DNA from: Rana temporaria
Lineage: Eukaryota > Chordata > Amphibia > Anura > Ranidae
Reading direction: 5' to 3'
Length of the DNA: 64,000 bases
NCBI RefSeq assembly: GCF_905171775.1
Contig: NC_053491.1
Location: forward strand, 135,344,483 to 135,408,482
Under the pieces are notes generated by a model. That model was not told where the DNA came from. It made no database searches and worked only from the letters and a program-made list of their open reading frames with translations. The position numbers were made by a program, and so were the translations under genes. Positions 55,378 to 64,000 of this stretch are shown here, one piece after another. Each line of letters starts with the position of its first letter. Position 1 is the first letter of the stretch.

Positions 55378-56371
55378 CCACTTAAGACCCGGACCAAAAT
55401 GCAGCTAAAGGACCTTGCCCCTTTTTCCGATTCGGCACTGCGTCGCTTTAACTGACAATTGTGCGGTCGTGCGACGTGGCTCCCAAACAAAATTGGCGTC
55501 CTTTTTTCCCACAAATAGAGCTTTCTTTTGGTGGTATTTGATCACCTCTGCGGTTTTTATTTTTTGCGCTATAAACAAAAATAGAGCGACAATTTTGAAA
55601 AAAAATCTATATTTTTTACTTTTTGCTATACAAAATATCCCCAAAAATATATATAAATTTTTTTTTTCCTCAGTTTTGGCCAATACGTATTCTTCTACCT
55701 ATTTTTGGTAAAAAAAATCGCAATAAGCGTTTGTCGGTTGGTTTACAAAAAATTTATAGCGTTTACAAAATAGGGGATAGTTTTATTGCATTTTTATAAA
55801 AAAAAAATGTTTTACTACTAATGGCGGCGATCAGCGATTTTTTTCGTGACTGCGACATTATGGCGGACACTTCGGACAATTTTGACACATTTTTGGGACC
55901 ATTGTCATTTTCACAGCAAAAAATGCATTTAAAATGCATTGTTTATTGTGAAAATGACAATTGTAGTTTGGGAGTTAACCACAGGGGGCGCTGATGGGTT
56001 TATATGTGACCTGAAGTGTGTTTACAACTGTATGGGGGTGTGGCTGTAGGTGTGACATCATCGATTGTGTCCCCCTATAAAAGGGATGACACGATCGATG
56101 CTGCCGCCACAGTGAAGAACGGGGAAGCCATGTTTACACACGGCTCTCCCTGTTCTTCAGCTCTGGGGACCGATCGCGGGACTCCAGCGGCGATTGGGTC
56201 CGCGGGTCCCGTGGTCCCGCTCACGGAGCTTCGGACCTGGTCGCGGGAGCGAGCCGCGGGCGTGCGCCCGCGACCCACAACTGGGTACTAGTACAGGACG
56301 TACCTGTACGTACATGTGCCCAGCCGTGCCATTCTGCCGACGTATATGTGCAGGAGGCGGTCCTTAAGTGG
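55378..56371. mobile_element. TTAA-target element (CCACTTAAGACC), abutting the previous one
   Basis: Starts CCACTTAAGACCCGGACC after TTAA (55374-55377) and ends GAGGCGGTCCTTAAGTGG before TCAA (56372-56375). The left TTAA is shared with the right duplication of the 54860 element. 994 bp, no transposase recognised; GC-rich at the right. Confidence 0.8.
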
Positions 56372-56686
56372 TCAATGAAGGTACAACATTTAGCAACATA
56401 TTGCTACACTTAGAGGTGCCTCTCTTCTCTTTCATACTCTGTAGCTCCCGCTGGATTTTGCTTCTAATCCCCTTGTGGAGGCTGCCATTTGTAAATGGAC
56501 ATTGTTACACAACCAACACTGATCTTTTTATATGGACTATAAACTGAAGGACCTAAAAAAAAATGGTTGTGGAACGAATCATTTGAGTTTCCATTATTTC
56601 TTATGGGGAAATTTGCTTTGATATACAAGTGCTTTGGATTACAAGCAAGTTTCTGGAACGAATTATGCTCGCAATCCAAGGTTTTA

Positions 56687-56689
<3 letters not shown>

Positions 56690-56771
<82 letters not shown>
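56690..56771. repeat. Compound (TA)n(GA)n microsatellite
   Basis: A TA run to about 56725 followed by about 23 AG units. Confidence 0.95.
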
Positions 56772-56772
<1 letters not shown>

Positions 56773-58400
56773 CTTTGATTTAAATACAGAAATAAAATAT
56801 ATATATTAAATATTAAATAAATTAAATATTTGGATAATAATTAGACAATGGAAAATCGAGAATATTTTCGTTAGCATATGTCTTTCTAATTCAAGGTTTA
56901 ACAGACGTGATGGGACCTAAAGCCTGTGTTACACTGCCATCTGCTGATCCTTTGGGGATAATTTCCTGAAGGATTAAAGCAAGCTTTTATAGAGCAAATA
57001 ATGTTCAAGGTAGCTTGCTTAGCTTAGTAAATAATGCAATGCTATGTTCACATCACTGATCAAATCATGTTAAAATTGTACTTGACTGGGTATTCAAAGT
57101 CAGCACAATTGCTCTTTGCTCCCAGAACCTTTCCCTTTCGCTTAATTTATTTTTTTAAACTTTATTTTAAGGTATCACATAGCAGTGTTGACAACCTACC
57201 AGATTGAAATTTATCGACATGACACACACAATTTACTGGCACAGCCAAGTTTTTACTGCCATTTCCAAAAGTTACAAAATTACAGTGTTAAGTGCAAATT
57301 TCAGTATTTAGGCTACAAACAAGTACAATATGCAAACTAGTAATGTGATTTAAGGTAGATATTAGGGCAAAAAACATATTTCTTATTTTATTTTTGATAT
57401 AGTAAGTAAGTAGCTCAGGGACAGGACTCGGGAGGACAAGAAATTAGAATGGACAGGCAGACACATGAAATTGACTCTCACAGAAAAACAGAGGATGATG
57501 ACACCTCACCGACACAACACGTACCCTTCTGAGTCTCAGTCCATAACAGGTGGTCCCTTCAGTCCACTCCAGGCCAAACAGCACCGACAGTCTCACTCCC
57601 AGCTATCCTTGCTTCCATCCCGCAGACCTGCACACGAAGCTCCAGCTACTCTGCTCCCTTGCACCATGACAGCTCCAGGCACGCTCAGGCACTGCCTCCT
57701 CCAGATCCGTTCCCTGCCAGCGCCACCTGAATACACTGTAGCAGGCACTTGGATGGTTTCGACCTGCTCTGGACCAGAACTGCAGAACCAAGTGTCAGAG
57801 CCATATTGTATACTGGCGTGGGACATTCCAGGGCTCAGGTAAGTGAAACGGGGGGCTGGTGAGCCTGTGACTGAGAAGTTATTTCACCTTAATGCATAGG
57901 ATGCATTATGGTGAAACAACACCTTTAAGTCACCTAATTATATGGACTTTCACATTCAATGGTGAAGGGATAGATCATGCACAATCATCCAGATTATTAA
58001 GGACTTTTTGATAGAAGGAATGATCATTTTTCATGCTTACACGTTTTCAATGTGTTTATGATTTGGTGTCAATCAACAATCTGTGTTGCTGACCATTGCA
58101 TTAACATGTGCATTACCACAACACAACAGTGTGAGTCCTGCTTGATGGTTTTGAGTCTCTTTTGTTATGAACCCTGGGTGTAGACCTTTACCTTGAGTAA
58201 ATCGCACTGAAGATATAGAACGTCATCTTAACATAACGTCTTTCACTGGGGTTGGAGTCTAAGAGATAGCTGGTGTGCCCCCAGGGAACTCCTCACAGGA
58301 ATTTAGACTTAACTGCAACAGCTTCTCATGGCTGCAGAGAACAATAGGTGAACCAAGAGCTGTAAAGGCATTTGTATAGTATCAGTAGCAAGTGACCTAG
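56772..58400. other. Non-coding, no assigned element
   Basis: Contains an open frame at 57465-57842 without recognisable domains, and a small palindrome around AATGCATAGGATGCATTATGG near 57891. No exon can be supported. Confidence 0.4.
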
Positions 58401-59124
58401 GTAGAATACAGTGGCGGCTCGCCCATAGGGGGCGCCCGGGCGCCGCCCCCCCTCCTGTAGGCACAAAAAAAAAAAATATATATGTCTTTTTTTTTTTTTT
58501 TTTCAGTGGCCCCTTTAAGAAACTAAAAAAAAAAAAAATTCCTTTACTTTAAATTATATTGAGCGCCGGCCACTATTTCCCTATGAAGCGCCACGTCAAT
58601 GCAATCTTAAGATTGCATACATGGCGCTTCATTTGCGGGCTGTTATCCCGCCTATTGAGCGCATTTGAAAGCGCTGATAAGCTTCCCGTGCCAGTGCTAT
58701 TATGGGCGCCTTACTTCCGGCCATTCGTCTTACAGACGAAAAACGGAAGTGACGTCACGCGGCAGCTCACAACTTTACACAGCCTGAGCGGAGCGGAGCT
58801 GAGCAGATGGAGAAAGAGAGAAAGCCTGAGGGAGATTTCGGTGGGTTTAGATTTACAGACGTTTGATCCAGATACTTCTGTTGTGGGATGATATTGTCAC
58901 ATTTGTTACTTTGTGTCTTTCTCGATGTTTTATAGCTGTTTGCAGGCGTGTTTATAGCTCAGCTGTTTGCCTGTCTGGCTCACATTGACCAGCAAAATTT
59001 ACTGATAGAACTTTGGAGACGGTTGAAGTTTATATCAGCAGCTACCACAGCACTAAATCACATCGGACTGACCATTCAATTGGATGGCTGCCTTATACCG
59101 ATCACTCTGACCTGTTATTGTAGT

Positions 59125-59470
59125 TAAACTGCTGGGACTTGTAGTTCACCATCTTCTCCTGGGGCTCATGGAGAAGATGCAGATTGGAGAACTACAAGTC
59201 CCAGCAGGTTTTACATACAATAAGGCTCTGAGGTGGATGGGTGTGGTGGATTGCATGCACCTATCAATCCCCATGGGGGGGGGGGCAGGATCAGATAACA
59301 CTGTTATCCGATCCTGCCCCCCCGGGGATTGATAGGTGCATGCAATCCACACCCATCCACCTCAGAGCCTTATTGTATGTATAATCTGCTGGGACTTGTA
59401 GTTCTCCAATCTCCATCTTCTCCATGAGCCCCAGGAGAAGATGGAGAACTACAAGTCCCAGCAGTTTAAC
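59125..59470. repeat. Foldback centred near 59297
   Basis: CTGCTGGGACTTGTAGTTC occurs near the left, its complement GAACTACAAGTCCCAGCAG on the right; further arms include GTGCATGCAATCCACACCCA (near 59336) against TGGATTGCATGCACCTATC (near 59249) and GGGGGCAGGATC against GATCCTGCCCCC. Nested within the hAT element. Confidence 0.8.
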
Positions 59471-59779
59471 TACAATAACAGGCTCTGAGGTGGATGGGTG
59501 GGGATCAGGCAGTGCACGGGATGTATATGGAGGGAGCGTGATGCAAATCAGGACTAATGTAAAGGAAGGTGCTATAATGTATTTTAAAGGAGGCTGCAAA
59601 GTAAAGTGGTGGCTGTGATGTAAAAGGGGGTGCTGTGATGTAAAGAAAGCTGTAATTTAGAATGAGGGCTGTAATGTAAACAGTGGGACTGCAATATAAA
59701 GGGGGGCTGCCATGTAAAAGGGGGCAGTGTTGTATATTATGGTTGTATTGTAAAGGTGTACCATAATGTAAAGAGGAGC

Positions 59780-60215
59780 CCTGCGACTTGGGACTGGAAA
59801 GTTGCAGGATAAGTCGGACCCAATGAGAACCGTTCATATCTGTGCAACTTCAAGTCACAGCGACTTCGAAGTAGTCCCTGCATTACTTTTGTCCCACTTT
59901 GATGTGACTTGAGGTCCATAGACCTCCAGAATACACAGGCATTGCTTCAAGTCGCTGCAAAATCGCCGCAAAAAATTGTGGCAGAATCTTGCGACTTTCA
60001 GGCTAACACAGTCTGAAAGTTTGATGCAACTTAAAGCAATGCCTGTGTATTCTGGAGGTCTATGGACCTCAAGTTGCATCAAAGTGGGACCAAAGTAATG
60101 CAGGGACTACTTTGAGTCGCTGTGACTTGAAGTCGCACAGATATGAACGGTTCTCATTGGAAATCATGGGGTACGACTTGTCATGCAACGTTGAAGTCCC
60201 AAGTCGCAGGACAAG
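59780..60215. repeat. Foldback with CCTGCGACTTGGGACT arms
   Basis: CCTGCGACTTGGGACT (59780) and AGTCCCAAGTCGCAGG (60195) are exact inverted ends; the arms continue through GTATTCTGGAGGTCTATGGA and its complement. A MITE-like foldback inserted in the hAT element. Confidence 0.8.
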
Positions 60216-60220
60216 TAATG

Positions 60221-60468
60221 CAGTATGTCTGCAGTCTCTGGTAATCTTGTGCAGTATGACCGCAGTCTCTGGTAATCTTGTGCTGTGTGACCGCAGTCTC
60301 TGGTAATCTTGTGCAGTATGTCTGCCGTCTCTGGTAATCTTGTGCAGTATGTCCGCAGTCTCTGGTAATTTCGTTCAGTATGTGCGCAGTCTCTGGTAAT
60401 CTTGTGCAGTATGTGCGCAGTCTCTGGTAATCTTGTGCAGTATGTGCGCAGTCTCTGATAATCTCATG
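60221..60468. repeat. 31-bp minisatellite, 8 units
   Basis: Eight units of CAGTATGTGCGCAGTCTCTG followed by GTAATCTTGTG, 31 bp each with no length change; units differ by a few substitutions. Confidence 0.95.
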
Positions 60469-61044
60469 CCCATTTAGAGTCCTTCATAACTAACAGTGTA
60501 ATTTTTTAGTTTGTTTGCGCCGATCTGTAAGGCTGCGCTGTATACCATGATTTGTGATGCTGGGGCTATATACTCTGTGCTGTGATGCTGAGCTGTATAC
60601 TCCTGACACTATGAGTGGAAGCAAGTGGAATTCAGGGGACAAAGTGGGTGTATTCTATAGGGGGTGTGGCTTATGAGAAGTGGGAGGTACCAAATGTGGA
60701 GGGGCGGGGTCTTGCGCCCCCCCATCCTAAAACTTCACCAGCCGCCACTGGTAGAATATGTATTGAATTTACTGGCAGCAAACAGGAAGCAGAGATGTAG
60801 CAGACTGTTTTCAGAACTTGCACTGGAAGTAGACTAGTGTGGATGGGTGGTTTGGGTCATAGGCTAATTAGCTGAACAGTACTGAAGGGGACAGGTTGCA
60901 GATGGTAGTTGGACTAGTAAGTGACTGAAACAAGACTTTGGCAAACTGTAGCTGGAGAGAAGACTTATTGTAACAGACTTTGGAAGACTGGTGTTGGAGA
61001 GGGGACGGACTGTAGTTGACTGTAGCAGGAGACTGACTGTTAGG

Positions 61045-62110
61045 GATGAGCCGAACATCCCCCCGTTCGGTTCGCATCAGAACCTGCGAACAGACCAAAA
61101 GTTTATGTGAACTTTAGAACCCTGTTAAAATCGATGGAACTCGAACGTTTGAAACGTTTGAAATCTAAAGTGCTAATTTTAAAGGCTAATATGCAAGTTA
61201 TTGTCCTAAAAAGTGTTTGGGGACCGGGTCCTGCATGTATCAATGCAAAAAAAAGTTTTAAAAATGGCAGTTTTTTCGGGAGCAGTGATTTTAATAATGC
61301 CTAAAGTGAAACATTAAAAGTGAAATATTCCTTTAAATGTCGTACCTGGGGGGGGGGGGGTATAGTATGCCTGTGAAGAAGCGCTTGTTTCCTGTGCTTA
61401 GAACTTTCCCTGCAGAAAGTGTAATTTCTGAAGGAAAAAAAGTCATTTAAAATCACTCGCGGCTATAATGAATTGTCGGCTCCTGGCAATACAGAGAAAA
61501 GTCAATCATAAAAAAAAAAAGCTTGGGGGTCCCCCCAAATTATCCTGCCAATGTTGAGGGCATGTGGCCTGGTACGGTTCAGGAGGGGGGGGCGCTCTCG
61601 TCCCCCCCTCTTTTCCTGCGGCCTGCCAGGTTGCATGCTTGGACAAAGGTTTTTTTATTTGATGCAGGGTTCCCCTTTATATCTATATTAGACCTAAAGG
61701 GCCTGGTAATTGAATTTGGGGGACCCCCACGTTTTTTTTTATGAATGACTTTTTTCTGTATTGCCAGGAGTCGACAATTCATTATAGCCGCGAGTGATTT
61801 TAAATGACTTTTTTTCCTTCAGAAATTACACTTTGTGCAGGGAAAGTTCTAAGCACAGGAAACAAGCGCTACTTCACAGGCATACTATACACCCCCCCCC
61901 CCCAGGTACAACATTTAAAGGAATATTTCACTTTTAATGTTTCACTTTAGGCATTATTAAAATCACTGCTCTATGCATGGGAAACAAGCGCTACTTCACA
62001 GGTGTACCCCCTAGGTATGAAATTTAAAGGAATATTTTGCTTTTATTGTTTCACTTTAAGCATTATTAAAATCACTGCTCCCGAAAAAATTCCAGTTTTT
62101 AAAACTTTTT
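61045..62110. repeat. Dispersed repeat with long inverted arms
   Basis: The left 61045-61320 matches 18472-19250 without the MITE. Arms at about 61282-61510 and 61738-61965 are inverted copies (AGTGATTTTAATAATGCCTA against TAGGCATTATTAAAATCACT), with a third partial copy at 61970-62110. Poly-G and poly-C runs occur at matching places in the two arms. Confidence 0.7.
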
Positions 62111-62592
62111 TTGCATTGATACATTACCCCAGGGTCAAGTGACGTCATTCACCATGTATGGACATGACAATATATGGGCAGTGACGTCACTGAGGTAGTT
62201 GCTAATTTTGCAGCTGACAAGCAAATGCGTGTGATATCTCTCAGCAACAGCATTTTTTTCTATTCAGCGGTTGGTTTAATAAAGAACTTGTCAACGTTTG
62301 GGTGTCTTTATTTCTAGGTTAAAACTTTTTGGTGAACCTCATACCTAATCACATGGAGTTTGCAGAATACTAGGTGCCCCTTTAATAATGAGGGCTTCCA
62401 TATTCTGAAAAGTCCCCCATCCACAGACGGCTCTCACACTTTTTTTGTTTTGTGTGCGGTACTCCCTTAAAAACAATACCAGACTCAAAAGGTCTGGTGT
62501 CATTTTAGGGGATTTATAAATACACTTGTAAAGGACCAAGCTGCTCAAATAAGATCATTTAGTGACTGAAATGTATACTAGAAAAACACTAA
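62111..62592. other. Non-coding, no assigned element
   Basis: Moderate composition; possible continuation of the preceding repeat. Nothing else recognised. Confidence 0.35.
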
Positions 62593-63242
62593 TAGCCGGA
62601 TTCAGTATTACTTACGATGGCGTATCAGTAGATACGCCGGCGTAAGTCCGAATCCGCGCCGAATCCGCGCCGTCGTATCTTTAAGCGTATTCTCAAACTG
62701 AGATACGCTTAAATGTTGCTAAGATACGACCGGCGTAAGTCTCCTACCTCGTCGTATCTTAGCTGCATATTTACGCTGGCCGCTAGGGGCATGTATGTTG
62801 ATTTACGCCTAGAATATGTAAATGAGCAAGATACGCCTATTCACGAACGTACTTGCGCCGATACGCTGTTTACGTAAGGCGTTTTTCAGGCGTAAAGATA
62901 AACCACCAAAAAGATGGCGCAGCCCATGCAAGGTATGGGCGTCGGTTACGTTCACGTCGAAAGCTAGGAGTATTTGCGACGTGATTCTGAGCATGCGCGC
63001 GCATGCGCAGTACAAACGGCCCTCATTTACATGGGGTCACGATTCATTAACATACAACACGCCCCCTACCTACCTTTTGAATTAGGCGGGGTTACGCCGG
63101 GCCATTTGCGCTACGCCGACATAACGTAGGAGGCAAGTGCTTTGTGAATACAGTACTTGCTTCACTAAGTTACGTCGGCGTAGTGCAAATGGGATGCACT
63201 ACGCCGGCATAAAGATACGCCGCTGTACGTGAATCTAGCTGT
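62593..63242. mobile_element. CpG-rich MITE family, copy 3 (or a sister family)
   Basis: Starts AGCCGGATTCAGTATTACTT and ends GTACGTGAATCTAGCT. Contains GATACGCCGGCGTAAGT near 62631, ACGCCTAnAATATGnAAATGA, and GGCGGGGTTACGCCG. Same design as 49440-50163 but more divergent. Confidence 0.6.
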
Positions 63243-63559
63243 AAGAAGCCAAACTGATGAAATAAAATTCAAGCCCCATAAACATGTCTGTTCAGTGTGA
63301 GATCTGTTCACTGATCCCCACTGAGCAGACGGATAGTTTGTCTGTGTCTACTCTGCTTATGCAGAGCAGACACAGCCTGCTGTCCTCCATGGAAGGTCGG
63401 ATGTGAATAGACTGCCTGTCTGTTTACACCCAATGGCCATCCAATCGGATCCGCTAGATGGATGTTGACACCCACCGTTCCACAGAGGGCAATGGATGGT
63501 CCGATCGGGTCTGCCTAAAAAACTGACAGATGGACCCGATCGGTCTGCCCATATGAAAG

Positions 63560-64000
63560 GAAAAAGGAAAAAACAAAGGCAGCAGCACTAGTGGGATAAA
63601 CACAAAATGTACATAAATAAAAGAAGAGCTGCGCCAATAGAAATTTATTTGAATCAGTGCTTAAGAAAGAAAAAAATAACTGATAATAAGTAGCAATCCC
63701 AAAAGTGACTAATGGTGCCAATATATCATAAAAAGCAAAAAGTCACAGAAAGACCTTAGATTGTACAAGTCCAAAAGTCCAATCAGGTGACACCACAGTG
63801 CTTGCAAACCGAAGTGCCCACCACTGTAGATAAATTGGCCGCTTACCAAAAATAAGCCAAAAAGCACAGTCGGCTATGACATAGCCGCGGCCTTTAGCTT
63901 GTGTACTGTGTAGGATGGACCTCGGACCCAAAGCGGACACCCTGGACACTCATCTGGTAAACCGTATACTCGTATGCTGTATTACAAGCTTCTCTGCTGC
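63560..64000. repeat. Retroelement-like repeat running off the window end
   Basis: AATAAAAGAAGAGCTGCGCC is similar in style to AACAATAAAAAATGTTGCGCC at the left end of the 31274 insertion. The right end is beyond the window, so boundaries and duplications cannot be checked. Confidence 0.3.

Larger units (their letters stand above)
54679..56689. mobile_element. Mariner-type MITE split by two TTAA elements
   Basis: Starts CAGTAAAACCTTGGTTTGAG and ends GCAATCCAAGGTTTTACTG, with TA on both sides (54677-54678 and 56690-56691). The two halves pair (GAGAAGAGAGGCGCCTCTAA near 54810 against TTAGAGGTGCCTCTCTTCTC near 56410). The nested elements at 54860-55373 and 55378-56371 account for the separation. 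It starts only six bases after the end of the Tc1 element. Confidence 0.8.
58409..60750. mobile_element. Large hAT-type element, 2.3 kb, with nested foldbacks and minisatellite
   Basis: Starts CAGTGGCGGCTCGCCCATAG and ends ACCAGCCGCCACTG, with an exact 8-bp duplication GTAGAATA (58401-58408 and 60751-60758). After the left end come a GGGGGCGCCCGGGCGCC palindrome and a CpG-rich region. No intact transposase is seen. The interior has a foldback at 59125-59470, a foldback at 59780-60215 and a tandem array at 60221-60468, so it is a composite. Confidence 0.88.

Noticed and set aside
57465..57842. 125-codon open frame on the plus strand
   Set aside because: Reads as low-information Ser/Pro/Leu/Gln sequence, with antisense frames of similar size; no homology recognised.
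1..64000. tRNA, rRNA or CRISPR loci; bacterial operons
   Set aside because: I found no cloverleaf with A and B boxes, no rRNA segment and no regular spacer array. Introns and vertebrate transposons exclude a bacterial source.

Overview
The window looks like intron-rich, repeat-rich vertebrate nuclear DNA, most likely from an amphibian and probably a true (ranid-like) frog. This is inferred from the one recognisable host gene, from conventional GT-AG introns, and from the dense mixture of palindromic MITEs, hAT, Tc1/mariner, TTAA-target and Harbinger-like elements. No species can be fixed from the sequence alone.

The only host gene I can support is the 3' part of a class 3 secreted semaphorin on the plus strand, best matched by recall to SEMA3D. 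Six coding exons are visible: 2243-2331, 5127-5168, 9147-9304, 11451-11518, 18031-18161 and 28646-29056. They join in one frame (89, 42, 158, 68, 131 and 411 bp). They encode the end of the sema domain, the PSI domain, a basic RxRR linker, an Ig-like domain and the basic C-terminal tail. Upstream exons lie outside the window. From 29057 to the end there is 3' UTR or flanking DNA with no second gene that I can recognise.

The rest is largely transposons. Seven hAT-type insertions have perfect 8-bp target duplications: 8107, 12477, 23940, 25094, 29844, 39645 and 58409, the last 2.3 kb long. Eight short elements end in GGCC(C)CGTACACACG-like termini, several with TTA or TAA duplications, so they look like Harbinger. 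Two of them, at 15068 and 26155, are almost identical and lie in opposite orientation in two introns of the gene. TTAA-target elements lie at 2743, 6470, 10186, 39105, 45431, 47558, 54860 and 55378. Others are a 1.5-kb decayed Tc1 copy (53169-54672), a rearranged Tc1 fragment near 3.8-4.8 kb, a 5'-truncated LINE (720-1793), a candidate solo LTR (44018-44939) and a CpG-rich MITE family (21262, 49440, 62593).

The most interesting signal is a set of insertions with long internal inverted repeats, bounded by 15-16 bp target duplications (exact at 22271, 31274 and 42225; imperfect at 27911). Several of these and related repeats carry CTGANGA, then a stem-loop, then GAAA (or a one-base variant), then a short self-complementary hexamer. 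The stem sequence differs from copy to copy while pairing is kept. That is the layout of a hammerhead-type ribozyme, which is known from Penelope-like retroelements. Nesting of elements within elements is common and allows relative dating at several places.
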